Positions 46,332-57,534 of a stretch of 64,000 nucleotides of DNA are shown here, piece by piece; position 1 is the stretch's first letter; the number at the start of each line of letters is the position of its first letter. The DNA is taken from positions 36,305 to 100,304 of the forward strand of contig JAMZAV010002171.1 in the NCBI GenBank assembly GCA_024449915.1. The letters are read 5' to 3'. A program made the position numbers and the translations under genes. Under the pieces are notes generated by a model, which saw only the letters and a program-made list of their open reading frames with translations, had not been told where the DNA came from and ran no database searches. This DNA is from Sweltsa coloradensis (taxonomy: Eukaryota > Arthropoda > Insecta > Plecoptera > Chloroperlidae).

Positions 46332-49300
46332 TAGAGATGCGTGCATTTCGCAAGGCGCGATACCGCGAAATCATCCTAAATTCGCCGAAATTGAAAAATC
46401 TTTGCATAATAAACAGTTCTGTGGCTGAAAATCGTGTTTTTGAATAACGAAATAAAACGAAATCGGGCGTATTCGCGAAATAATACACAGTTCAATGAAT
46501 TAACACGAAATCCACTAATAACTGCCATTTTGTCGCGAAATCGTCGTGAAATCGTCAAAACGCGATCAAAATCACTGTTTTTACCATCTGTTCATTATTT
46601 TTGCTGGTGACTGTATCGCATTCCGTTCGGCCAGCTCACTGCGCACTGCACTGCGCATCGCCTGACTTGTGTTCGCTAGCCGCCTACGATGTCACTTCTC
46701 TCTCTCCTCTCCTCTCTCCAATTCATTCACGCTCTCTTGAGCAGACGATTTCGGTTGCCTGCCTGCCTGTTTCTGTGTCGCCGTACTTCCGCGCTCACTC
46801 TCACACACAAGCGTCCCATCGCTCTCTCTCTTCCTCAGCTTCTGACGTGTTTGCTGGAGTTGGCCGCCTACGAAGTCACTTCTCTCGCCAGCGCATGCGC
46901 TCTGGCTTGTTGCACTTGCATTCTTTGAAAGCAGACGACTTCTACGCCTAGCCAAGCTGCTGTAGTCGAGTGGTTGTTGGGGAATACGGATCGCCCGGTA
47001 CAATAGGCCTGTGAGAGTGTGCTCGAAATGGGGAAACCGTCGATAAGTTTGAAAGATCGTGTGAGTGAATTTAAAGGCGATGGTTTTTATATAAGCGACT
47101 CAAAAATTTTAATGTGCAAGTTTTGCGATATGCGACTAGAACACGAAAGAAAGGACACCCTCAAAAAACACGTCGTGAGTGAAAGACATAAGAAAGGGAA
47201 ATTGAAAGCAGCAACAGAGGAGAACAAGAAGAGACAATTAACAATGTCTCAGACTTTTCAAGTTTCTAAACGAGCTAAGGAAGACAAAGAAGAATATGTA
47301 CTGGACACTGTCGAGGCTTTCATAGGAGCGGGAATCTCAGTGGAGAAGCTCAACAATGAAAAAATAAGGGGTTGGCTTGGTAAATACGTAAAGGGAAGTG
47401 GAGACTTGCCGATGGCTGATCGACTTCGTCGGCAATACATCCCCATTGTTGGTGACAGAATTGTAGAGAAAATTAAAGAAGCTGTCAAAGGGAAACACAT
47501 TGCTATTTTATCAGACGAAACAACAGATAAATCTGGCAACTGTGTGTTCAACATACTTTTCCGGCTGATGGAGGCATCATCTAGTCAAGAGGTATATCTA
47601 GCTGCGTCAGTTGTGCTGGACAAGGCCAACAATGCTACGTGTGCTAATGCAGTTATAGACACGTTGAAGAAATACGAAATTGAGTATGAACAATGTATAA
47701 ATTTCGTCACCGACTCGGCGAGGTACATGACTAAATGTTACCAAACTCTGTGTGGTCTAGTTGGCGACCACCTTGCTCACACTCAATGTTGGGCCCACAA
47801 ATTAAATCTTGTGGGCCAAATCTGGCAAAGTGAGCTCGACGAGTTGAATACGATCGTCGCAAAGATAAAGAACGTTTTCCTGAATACTAGAAAAAGAAGG
47901 CATTCATATGCTGAATTTCTGCGGGAGAAATATGAAGACGATCCTACAAAGGTAAAGCAGTTCCCAATGCCCGTATTAACAAGATGGAACTCGTGGTTCA
48001 CGTCGGTGTTCTATCTCGCAGAATATCTGGTAGACATCGTAGAGTTTCTCGAAGATTTCAGCGAGGAGAATGCGGGAGTCAAGTTCATAAAAACCATGAA
48101 TACAGATGAACTAAACACGGTGCTGGTCCAAGCTATTTTCGTCTCTGAAAATGCCGACAAAATAGTCAACACAATAAAGTTTCTAGAAGGCAACACGTAC
48201 CCGACTGCACATGTCCTCTACTCTAAACTAGAGGACATAACATCCAAGTTGAATCTACTAGCTAATGGTGTTTTCTCGGAAAAACTTAATTCGAAGTTGA
48301 AAGAGCTAAACATAGTGAAGAGGGCTTCTGCTGTTGAGATCTTGAAGCGTACAAGTTTGAAGAGTGCAACGAAACTAAATGATTTAAAGTTACACGACCC
48401 TTCCAGGAAGCAGTTTGTTGCATGTGATCAACTGTTCAACCCTAGGAACATAAGTCGCAGCTCGCTTCAGGTTGAAGACATCAAAAAACATTTTAAAAAT
48501 GTTTCACTACCACAAAATCTCAAACTCGACAGTGCCACTTTCCTCGAGGGATATACTGTTCTGAAAAGTCTAGTGGTAGAGGAACTAGGAAAGCCTAGCT
48601 TGGACAAGGTTGACATTTGCGGTTTGCTTTGCTCCATCAAAGCTGAGTATCCAGCTTTTGCAGCTGCCTCACTCTTCATCGTCTGGACAGTCACTTCCAA
48701 TGTGGATTCAGAACGGTCGTTCTCCCACTATTCAATTGTTGTGACCGACAGAAGACGGCGGCTTAAACCCGAAAATGCAGAGGTGCTCACCATGGTCTCC
48801 TTCAACTAGACCCCTACTATTAATCTCGGTCAGCTAGGCCCTTGACCTAGCCTACGTGTGACAAGTGCGTGTTTTCCAAGTGCTGTTACAAACCAAAGCA
48901 GTAGACTTTGGCTTGTCAAATTATGAGTGAAATCTTTATTTGGGCTAAGGTTTTGCCTAGAAGAGTTTGTATTATGTCTTTGTACTATCTTTAAAATTGT
49001 TTAGGCCTAGGCCTAAGCCAGCTAGGAAAAAATTCCTAAGTTTTCATAAATCTTATCAGCATCATTTTGAACATTAAAATATAAAAAAAGTTAGTGAAAC
49101 TGAGAAGAGAAACTTTGGATGCAAAAATACAGTAATGTGGGCCTAGTATATGTTCAGCCTACTGTTAGGCCAGCTCCTTGTTACATGCTTACATTGTGAA
49201 TTTTAAACATAAACCTTGTTTATTAATAAACTTAGTTGGCCTACCTACTTAGGCCTACCATCCAAGTAAAATTGTCTCAAATTTTTAATTTAAAAAGTTA

Positions 49301-49574
49301 GGTAGACCCTCCACCTCCAGTGTGCTAATATCCTAATTTCCCAGGATGCTCTACAAAAATGTAAATTTTAAGGCTTAACTGGCATTAAAATCTACTTCAG
49401 GAATGGATGGTTGCTTCCATTTCCTGTCTAGAGGCTTTCACTGTGTTTCGTTGATCAGTCGCGCTTTTTTTTTTTTAAACACCGCCAAAAAGACTAAAAA
49501 ATTGCTCAACAGCGAAATTTAGAGTTTCAAAAACGAAATTTGGAAAAAAATAAAAACATTTACACGGATCTCTA
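46332..49574 (+). mobile_element. Complete hAT transposon with intact transposase
   Basis: TAGAGATGCGTGCATTTCG at the left and inverted TAGAGATCCGTGTAAATG at the right, perfect 8-bp duplication TCTATAGC (46324-46331, 49575-49582); 3,243 bp. Subterminal CGCGAAAT and GCGAAATT words line the left end (46350-46560) and GCGAAATTT the right (49510-49545). A CT/GC-rich tract (46600-47000) precedes the transposase and may be its promoter. Only this element in the window has ends, duplication and an uninterrupted transposase together. The ends resemble those of the MITEs at 5745 and 52601. Confidence 0.95.
47028..48809 (+). CDS. hAT superfamily transposase, BED/CGBP1-like finger
   Basis: 593 codons from ATG 47028 to TAG 48807-48809 in one exon; the frame is open nine bases further upstream but without ATG. 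Residues 8-15 (LKDRVSEF) and the finger C30-x2-C33-x14-H48-x5-H54 resemble the BED-type finger of CGBP1, itself a domesticated hAT relative. The RNase H-like core shows ILSDETTD (D163, D167), NFVTDSARY (D229) and CWAHKLNLV (254-262), the C-W-x-H feature of hAT enzymes, then LTRWNSWF. The C terminus (561-593) is the hAT dimerisation signature SERSFSHYSIVVTDRRRRL, PENAEVL. The catalytic Glu cannot be fixed by eye. It cuts and pastes its own element in the nucleus; activity is inferred from the open frame. Confidence 0.95.
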   Translation: MGKPSISLKDRVSEFKGDGFYISDSKILMCKFCDMRLEHERKDTLKKHVVSERHKKGKLKAATEENKKRQLTMSQTFQVSKRAKEDKEEYVLDTVEAFIGAGISVEKLNNEKIRGWLGKYVKGSGDLPMADRLRRQYIPIVGDRIVEKIKEAVKGKHIAILSDETTDKSGNCVFNILFRLMEASSSQEVYLAASVVLDKANNATCANAVIDTLKKYEIEYEQCINFVTDSARYMTKCYQTLCGLVGDHLAHTQCWAHKLNLVGQIWQSELDELNTIVAKIKNVFLNTRKRRHSYAEFLREKYEDDPTKVKQFPMPVLTRWNSWFTSVFYLAEYLVDIVEFLEDFSEENAGVKFIKTMNTDELNTVLVQAIFVSENADKIVNTIKFLEGNTYPTAHVLYSKLEDITSKLNLLANGVFSEKLNSKLKELNIVKRASAVEILKRTSLKSATKLNDLKLHDPSRKQFVACDQLFNPRNISRSSLQVEDIKKHFKNVSLPQNLKLDSATFLEGYTVLKSLVVEELGKPSLDKVDICGLLCSIKAEYPAFAAASLFIVWTVTSNVDSERSFSHYSIVVTDRRRRLKPENAEVLTMVSFN

Positions 49575-49582
49575 TCTATAGC

Positions 49583-50031
49583 ACAATACTACACTAAAAT
49601 GTCCGTTTAAAAAATTATATCTTGTAACCCTGATTAAACACGAATTTTTGAATTTTTTTTATCCAGAAATTGGCGAAAATTGGTGTTTTGGAAAATTTCT
49701 TAAATCGGCTTTAACCTGCTTCTTTTTTGGTCCACAGAGATACTAGAGCATAGTACCATTCTAAAATGCCCCTTTATAACATCGTGCCTTGAAACTGTGC
49801 CCAAATATACCCTCAAACACGCAAAAATATGCATTCCAAAATCACACCCCATCTTGGTAATCTGCATATTTTGACCAAACTACTTGCCCAAATTACAAAA
49901 CATAATATAGAAAATTTACAGGAAAGGCTGTAGAGTACGTCAATAATGGCTAATATTTTTTTGGATCAAAATCCTCCAAGGTCAGGGGGCCTAAAGATCG
50001 TCCCCATGTTATTTCTTATGGGAGATTTTTG
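49583..50031. other. TOP2 intron, older repeat, no ends found
   Basis: AT-rich DNA resembling the diverged repeat at 45760 (GGCGAAAATTGGTG, AGAGATACTAGAGCATAGTA). No gene. Confidence 0.4.
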
Positions 50032-50039
50032 CCGATGGG

Positions 50040-50677
50040 TAGAGGTAGTGAGAAATGGTGATATAGAAACCCAAATTTCGTTTTGTAAAACCCAAATTTC
50101 GCGTTTTTCGCGATTTCATTAAATGGTCAAAACATATCTAAAAAAAAAAAACATTTTTTTTTTAACCAAAATTTTGAAAAAAGGAGCCCTTTAAGTAGGG
50201 ATGACATCAATTCCAATGAGTTTGAATCGATCATTGTGACCCACAAATCTATTCAGAATCGATTCCCAAGCAAAAATAAATATTTGTATGCACCATTATT
50301 TTGGTGGACTATTGCCGCGGAGTCCGTGATACGCGTCGTTATTTTGGCGGTCTATTTCCGTGGATCCCGTGACGTCACGAAACGATGTACCGCGCGCGTA
50401 ATGTTCGGTCTGGACCGGCACCTCCACCATCACCCCACATTTTGAGTATTAAAATGTTTAATTTCGCGAGTTAATTTGCGTTTTGACCAGTTTTATACAA
50501 TTTCGCGAGTTATTTCGCGATATACACGAGATTTCGCGAAATTCGCGTTTTCAAAATGTGTTTTTTCCATCTCTAAATGATGTAATTCGTCGACAATATT
50601 ACATTTTAGTTTAGGCAATAAAATGGATATTTAAAAAAAATCGCGAATTTCGTTATCACCATTTTTCACTACCTCTA
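50040..50677. mobile_element. hAT-type MITE, TAGAGGTAGTGA family, copy 1
   Basis: TAGAGGTAGTGAGAAATGGTGA and its partner CACCATTTTTCACTACCTCTA, duplication CCGATGGG/CCCATGGG (7/8; 50032-50039, 50678-50685). AACGAAATTCGCGAATTT words at the right end match the 5745 family. The middle carries TAGGGATGACATCAATTCC and the core shared with 41359. Copy 2 is inverted at 59241-59759. Confidence 0.85.
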
Positions 50678-50685
50678 CCCATGGG

Positions 50686-52592
50686 ACCTAGCTCGAAAAA
50701 TGTCATGTTTGACAATTTTTTGGGAGGTCATGGTGGCCCCAATAATTTTTGTGTTGATTGCTAAATTCATTACTAGTTAGCCTGAATGAAATATATTTTT
50801 TGAGTTTAGCGGTTAAATACCCCTTTAAGAAATGAATCGTTCAAAGAAAACGCTACAACTGAGATGTTTCAAACGTGGAATACCTTTTGATATTCTCATT
50901 CTTTATCACTTTTGAATATGGAAAGCAAAATTGGGTAACGGGTACCGGAGAAAATCAAAATTATCGAAAGTAGGTAATTCCGTACTCTTATGAATAATAC
51001 GCTATACTGAGAAAACGGTTCATCTTAGAACTTTGAAACTTGGGCCACACTCAGATGTACCTCATATAACCAAAACCGGGCAATTGGGACCGGGGAAAAT
51101 CAAAATCAAAACGCGTAATTACTCGGGCGTAGTAATTTGTACAAGCTTGAAATAGGATTCTTACCATAATTAGGGGTGGGGGGGCCGTGGGCCCAAAAAT
51201 GTCAAAAAACAACTTTGAACTTAACAAATTTAATCATTCAAAGTCCATCATTCACACCATGATAGCAAACGAACAACAAAAAGATGTAATATCCAACCAA
51301 ATACAAAAATTTGTAAAAAAAAAAAAAAACGGCAGTTCATGGCCAAGAATTTTTTTTATGATTTCGAGTTTAAAAATTTTACTTTTTTACCACAAAAATC
51401 GTTGGCTTGACGCCCGTCAACAGGCGAAATGATCTTACTTATTTTCAAAGCGAAACTAGGGAGAAAGAATAAAAAGCTTGGCTCAACTTCTATATCTCAC
51501 AGCATTCACAGCCGAAGACTTTTGAAGGAGAGCTTGGCTGCCGTTTTGTTTTTACAAATTTTTGTATTTGGTTGGATAGGGTATAGGCCTAATCATAGAT
51601 ACTACTATACCCTCCCCCTTAGATGTGCCACTCTCTATGGGCGAAATAAAGAACTCTTTGGAGGCCATTTTGAATCAGAGCAACGCCTAGCGGCTGGCCT
51701 GAGAACTTATTGAGGATAGGCGGTATATGCAGTGACCTACTATTTCTACTTTGGTAAATGCAGTCACCTACTATTTCTACTAAATATTCCTTGGAATAAA
51801 ATGTCGCTACAAAAATAGAACACATGTTTTGGTTACATATTTTATTGCAAATAGCGATTTAAATACACACACTCAAAATTAAAATAATTACATGATCACC
51901 GAATCACGTAGAAATGACAAAACGCCTGCTTGTTGGCTTGTAGTGGGGAGGTCTTCCATCGTCTTGAGCTTTGAAAATGAAGACAAAGCAAAATGCACTG
52001 CAACAACCATGCAGTCTTTTCAACATCTGATTGAAGAATCACGAGCCGTTTTTTTCTGAGGTGCTCTCGAGTATAATTGCGAAGTTTATTGTGAATCTTC
52101 TGCCAGCAATCTTTGACAATCTTGCTTCTTTTCTTGCTTGCTACGATCGGCAGAGGTGTTGTGGGTATAGGCTAGGAGGAGGCTAGGCCTAGCCTAGGCC
52201 TACGACGGGCCCGGCCGCAAAATGAATTTACACAGCGCATATACCTAACAATTACTCGTCTTATAGCCCTTTCTCACCTTTTGTGGTCACTAAAATCACT
52301 TTCTATATTGGTTGGGCTGTAGGCCTACATTGCAACGTTTAAAACCAAATATTATGCCTTGAAACAAACTTTCAAATGAAGTTGTGCGCGCCATGTGACT
52401 TTCACGTGCGTTTCTAAGACTTTTGTTTTGTCAATATTTTGAACTTGACTAATCGATCAGTCGACGATAAGTCGATAAGTCGTAAAAAAAAGCGACGACA
52501 CTCTGGTGCCTGGCCTGAGAACTATACTAGACTAGAAACAGTTGAAGGCACTCTGCCACACGATTTACCATTGCACTTTCAGCACCCTGGGC
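50686..52592. repeat. Diverged repeats, TOP2 intron
   Basis: 50820-51180 repeats the 45760-46323 unit, followed by GGCCGTGGGCCCAAAAATGT. From 51440 to 52592 no element ends or coding region were identified; duplicate words AGTGACCTACTATTTCTACT / AGTCACCTACTATTTCTACT occur at 51730 and 51761. Confidence 0.45.
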
Positions 52593-52600
52593 CTAATACT

Positions 52601-53245
52601 TAGAGATGTGCAAAAATGGTGACAACGAAATTCGCGAATTTTTTTAAAGTTGCAATAATCCCTTCAAATTCAGTTTGCACATGAATCTCATGAATTGTGA
52701 TTGAATGGCACCAATTTCCAATTCGCGAAATTTTAGTTGATACCGCGAACTAGTGTCGAAATTAGCAATTATGTCCTTAAATGCGAATTAGGTCGCGAAA
52801 TTTTAAAAAATAAAAAAATTTCAAAGTTTTGGTGGAGGCGCCGGGTCATACAACGCGATTGTGAGATCTTAATAATCGTTTGAACGAGAATAAGCTCAAA
52901 ATACTTCACCATATCAAAAGACACATAAAAAATGCATAATTTCGTATAAATTTGGTAGAGGTGCCGGGTAGACGAAATTAATTCTGATGAAAACTGTCGG
53001 AAACTTTGAAAACTGAAGGCTGAAATTGAGCTTAAAATTAAAACTGATTCTGAACTTCACTCTCATGAGCTTGTTTTTCTTTTAAATCATTAAAATCAAT
53101 CAATCAATCAATCAATTTTTTTTTTTTTTTTTTTAAGTTGTGCATGAGAAAATTGTGTTTTTTTGGTAAATCGCGACAAATCGCGAATTTTTATTTTTAA
53201 GGCGCGAATTTTCAAACTTTAAAAAACCATTTTTGCACATCTCTA
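52601..53245. mobile_element. hAT-type MITE, TAGAGATGTGCAAAAATG family, copy 2
   Basis: Ends TAGAGATGTGCAAAAATGG and CCATTTTTGCACATCTCTA, perfect duplication CTAATACT (52593-52600, 53246-53253). Collinear with 5745-6419 apart from small gaps; two GG(T)GGAGGYGCCGGG words and the same (TCAA)n and poly-T run near 53095-53134. Confidence 0.95.
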
Positions 53246-53253
53246 CTAATACT

Positions 53254-53725
53254 TCTAAAATGAATCTTAAATAAAAATAAGTTACATGTTAACTGTGATT
53301 TTACACAAATTTTTAAGCTTTTTATCCTGAAATTTGTGAAAATTTGCATTTTCAAATATCGATGTGACCTTGCCTCTCCGCGGCTTACACAACGAGGTGC
53401 ATGTTGGTTCTCGGTCTCACACTGACTCGCAGTTGAAGGTCCACGCTTTGCTCTTGTCTTTACATACCATATACACAAACAAAACATGAAACTGTAATGA
53501 AGGGATAGAAATAGTCCAATAAAAATGCTCATCCATCAACGCGACTGGATAATGTGTTTGCAAAGCAGCCTAGTTGCACGTCATTTTAGTTATTTTTCTA
53601 TGGTTATGTTATGTGGTATATTTCAAAGCCGTTAAGTGATTCTTTACTTTTACCTATTTTCAATCCATCCCAAAGTATGAGTGAGCATTTTATGTTAGTA
53701 TTACGGGCCGGGCAGCGCATGAACT
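53254..53725. other. TOP2 intron with Helentron-like 3' fragment
   Basis: GCTCATCCATCAACGCG at 53528-53544 matches the right end of the 17422-18194 element but then diverges. No gene. Confidence 0.45.
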
Positions 53726-53733
53726 AATAATAC

Positions 53734-53856
53734 TAGGGCTGTGCGAACGGGAGATTTCAATTCGAGTCGAGTACGAGTTCGAGTTCAGTCAAATGTTCGG
53801 TTTTCGAGTTCAATTCGAGTTCATTTAAAAATTAATTTATAATGATGTTAGGGCCT

Positions 53857-53902
<46 letters not shown>

Positions 53903-54845
53903 GAGTTTATTTCTAAATTGAGAAAATGTGTTCTCCATTTCAGACTTTCTACTAGGCCTAGGTATCAAACAAATTCTTCAGTTTTAAAGCCTAGGCCTAT
54001 CTTCTGGGTTAAATATTTTTGGTTATGGAGACCTAGGGCCTAGGCCTAGCTAGGCCTACAACTAACCTTGGTTTTGAAGGGTGCCGTTGCCGTCACAGGC
54101 TAGGTCTAGGCCTATTGTACAGGCCTAGGTCCAGTGCTGGGTGCATTTTGGTATGGCGATCTGAGTTTGTAAGCCTAGCTGGGGCCTAAGATCGGTAAAA
54201 TATACTAGGCCTAGGCCTAATCTTAGCCAGAAGAAATCCTGGCCAGGCTACTAGGCCTAGCCTACCTGTTGTCACTGGTTCTGTCACGCCGTGTGTTGTT
54301 TGAATGTTTACCTGCATTGTGACAAGTGTTCCATCTCATGAATATTTCAAAATTGTATTTTATGCTAGGCCTATGCTTTAGAGAAGAAATTACGCCTAAG
54401 CCTAGCCTAGTCCGCCGCATATTTTTACGAATCATCTGTCTGCTCTGCTCTCTCCTCGTGAATCGTGGCCATTTTTGTTGTCAACAACATACATCTCGGA
54501 CACAAAAGTGGTGATACACGGTAGATGTGAATGATTTCAAAACTGACAGCCAATCAACGCTCGCATGTGACGTATGACCAGCTCCAATTGGATCTTGCAA
54601 AGTTCAGCCGGCCAATCATAACGAGCTTCACCTCAGAAGGAGTTCGACTATCGTGTATCACGATCTTTGCCGCGTATGCTGCTATCTAACGGACGAAACA
54701 CGTAACTTTTGACGGGTCGGTAAATGAAAATGCTGTTTTTACCGACGCTCAAATTTTCGAGTTCAAAATAAATGAAACTCGAATTTGTTCGAACTCGCCG
54801 TGAACTCGACTCGTACTCGAATATTCGAGTACTCGCACAGCCCTA
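53734..54845. mobile_element. hAT-type MITE, GAGTACTCG family, copy 2 (inverted)
   Basis: Reverse complement of the 32297-33372 element. Ends TAGGGCTGTGCGAACGGGAG and GAGTACTCGCACAGCCCTA, perfect duplication AATAATAC (53726-53733, 54846-54853). Differs mainly by a long T run at 53861-53897. Confidence 0.95.
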
Positions 54846-54854
54846 AATAATACA

Positions 54855-55614
54855 CTAGGAAAACGCTTAAGTCCCGCCGCGTTGTTGGATGAGCGTAATT
54901 GGTGCATTGAGCTGCCATGTGTTATGCGAATTTTGTGTTGTTCTGTGGAAAAATCATTATTAAGTTGAAATGTTTTTAAAATTAAATTAAATTAAATTAA
55001 AAAATAACTTAATTTTTTAAATTTGTTTTAATTAATCGTAATTGTTAAAAAAATCGTAAAATTGTGATTTTTATAAGAAATAATTTCTCGATTGCGCTCA
55101 AATTTAACACGAATATATTAATTCATAAAATAAAGGTTCTGCGAAAAAATCATTACAATCGGATAAAGCATGTAGGTGTTATAAGGCAAAGAATTGTTTA
55201 AAAAAAGAAAAAACCCGTAAAATATCGATTTTTATGATAAATATTTTTTCAATTGCGCTCAAATTTCACAAGAATATCTTAATTCATAAAATAAAGGTTC
55301 TGTGCAAAAATCATTAAAATCGAATACAGCATGTAGAAGTTATAAGTTGAAGAATTTTTTAAAAAATCGAAAAAAATCGTAAAATCGCGATTTTCATGAG
55401 AAAAAATTTTTCCGATTGCGCTCAAAAACGTGGCAGTTCTAAGTTCAGAGATTTCGAAGGTCTCCATAAAATTTCATCGCAATCGGAGTATCGGTTTAGC
55501 CGGAATCGTGTGGACAAACAGACAAAAATACAAAAAAAAGAAAAAAAAAAAACATTCCGGATTTTTTTCTCCAGTGTAGTAGAATGGAATCTTCGCTTCG
55601 CTCGCTACGCTCAT
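54855..55614 (-). mobile_element. Helentron-derived element (HINE-like), copy 2, minus strand
   Basis: Read on the minus strand it starts TTGGATGAGCGTAGCGAGCG (from 55614) and ends at the complement of CTAGGAAAACGCTTAAGTCC (54855 on), the same tip as 18194. The middle has two to three copies of a different tandem repeat of about 140 bp (words ATTGCGCTCAAATTT at 55092, 55253; TTCATAAAATAAAGGTTCTG at 55122, 55283). Same ends, different central array. Confidence 0.65.
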
Positions 55615-55629
55615 CCAACAAAGTTCAAT

Positions 55630-56109
55630 CTTCTAGTCTTTGATGTCAAGACTTCTTTCAGTGTTTTAACTTTCAAGCAACATTGTTGACTCATTGCACT
55701 GATAAACCCACATTAGGCTACATTAACATAGCCTACAGTATTTAGGATTTACTCGATTATAGTCCCAAGGCCGCCTTCGAGTAATGGCCGCACCCGTATT
55801 TTAACCACTCAAATTTTAAAGAGTAGCATGTAAATAACATTGACAAATGGCTTTACATAATGGCCGCACCCCACTTTTTGAACTTGATTAATTTTAAATA
55901 GACCCGAGGCCTATAACATAATATGCAATTGACGTCATTATAGTGTGATATTGCCGTTTTGAGGTAACTTGTCAAATGCAAACTTCAAACCCTACCTGTG
56001 ACTATGTTGTTGCCTTAGCGATCCTATACCCTTTTTATTATCTAAACTTTTTAATATTATCTACAGTTTTTTTTTACTCACTTAAATATCCATACAATGT
56101 TTGTAACAT
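55630..56109. other. TOP2 intron, nothing resolved
   Basis: No gene. TAATGGCCGCACCCCACTTTT (55859) also occurs near 15243 as ATGGCTGCACCCCACTTTTT, so part is an old repeat. Confidence 0.4.
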
Positions 56110-56117
56110 GTCAACAG

Positions 56118-57086
56118 TAGGGCTGTGCGAGTACTCGATTTCTCGAGCTTTTTCGAGCTTCAGTTTTAAGCTCGTGCCGAGCCGAGCTTGATTTTAGGCT
56201 CGATTTATTCGAGCTGAGCCGAGTTTGGCTTTATGCTCCATTTATTCGAGCCGAGCCTACAAAAACACGCAGTACACGCGCTCATTTTCATCAACACTCA
56301 ACAGACAGCCTTGTCAACAAAGACTTTCGCGGAAGAATGCGGCAGCCTGACTGTCTGAGCCAGCGATCAACAGTCGACTCGACGGTCGACGCAGTAGAAT
56401 GCGATAGGCCTAGGCCTAGAATGCAAACGTGTCTCTCAATGTCATGTGGGAAAACCTATCACACTATCGCCCGCGCTGAAGCTTTCGTCGCAAAATTAGC
56501 CTAGGAAAGAAAGGAGATAGGCCTAAGCCAAGGAATAACAATCCAATGCGTCGTGATCGTAGAAACATGATCACATCGCAATAATTCTTCTTCCAGCTAG
56601 TTCCACACCAAACATCTTTGTTCTTCGTCAGCTGTGAGTTGAGTTGGTTGGATCGACCGAACGCGCACGCAGTTCGCGCAGGTGTCACATGTTGGCTTAC
56701 AACGCGCTCTGTTGTCAACTCGAGTTACTCTTTAGCAGAGTCGACATAGAAGTTTCCCCGGGTCTTCTTTATCGACTCTGCAGGCAGCGGGCAGGCTCCG
56801 CGGGAAAGATCGCATCGACGTAGCGCGTAAAATAATAAACCCATGAATTAGCCTAAAAACGGTCGCAAAAATTCCCTGATCTTATAATCGGCTCCGGGTA
56901 ATTTCTAGAACCGGGTACCCGATGACATCCCTAGAAAATATGAAGCCTAACCATTTTAAATTTTTTTAAATTTAAATTTTTTTAATTTTTAAATTTTTTT
57001 TTTTGAAAAAGCTCGGCTCGGCTTGAAAATCAAGCTTTTTTTTAATGCTCGGCTCGACTTAAAAATTCTAGGCTCGCACAGCCCTA
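56118..57086. mobile_element. hAT-type MITE, GAGCCGAGCC family, copy 2 (inverted)
   Basis: TAGGGCTGTGCGAGTACTCG and GGCTCGCACAGCCCTA, perfect duplication GTCAACAG (56110-56117, 57087-57094). Reverse complement of 38401-40277 without the nested insertion at 38610-39575, so it is the uninterrupted reference for that family. Confidence 0.95.
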
Positions 57087-57094
57087 GTCAACAG

Positions 57095-57530
57095 TAACTG
57101 TAGTAATTTTAATAAAAAGCATTGCAGCGTGGCCACTTCACATTTTAAACAACACCTGACAAAAGATGATACATCGATAACCTTATTTATTGCAGTCAAT
57201 CTGTCGATCGAGCTCCGTCCACTGCTTACTTGATTATTACGTTCACATTATTTATTATTGCATGGAATAATGCAGAGGATAATAATATGTACCTCTATTA
57301 ATATTTACAAAGCCAGTTTTGTTAAACAATGATAAATTATTAATTATTATCCATAAATTTGATTTAAAGGAGTTCCCATCACCTTGTAAAACCCATAACA
57401 TATGATGAAAAAGAGAACTCAAATTTTAACAAACTGTGCCTGACGGGCATTACCTCACAATGACGGCTCTTGAATACTTCCCCTAAATATAGTATTCACA
57501 GCTGACTACACTAGAACAGTTTGCTTCTGC
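57095..57530. other. TOP2 intron, nothing resolved
   Basis: AT-rich; no feature. Confidence 0.4.
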
Positions 57531-57534
57531 TCCT

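Noticed and set aside
46601..46951. 116-codon Ser/Leu/His-rich frame upstream of the hAT transposase
   Set aside because: Low-complexity translation of a CT-rich leader; overlapping frames on both strands look alike.
54326..54514. 62-codon frame also present at 32628-32816
   Set aside because: Conserved only because both lie in copies of one MITE; no selection signal or known domain.
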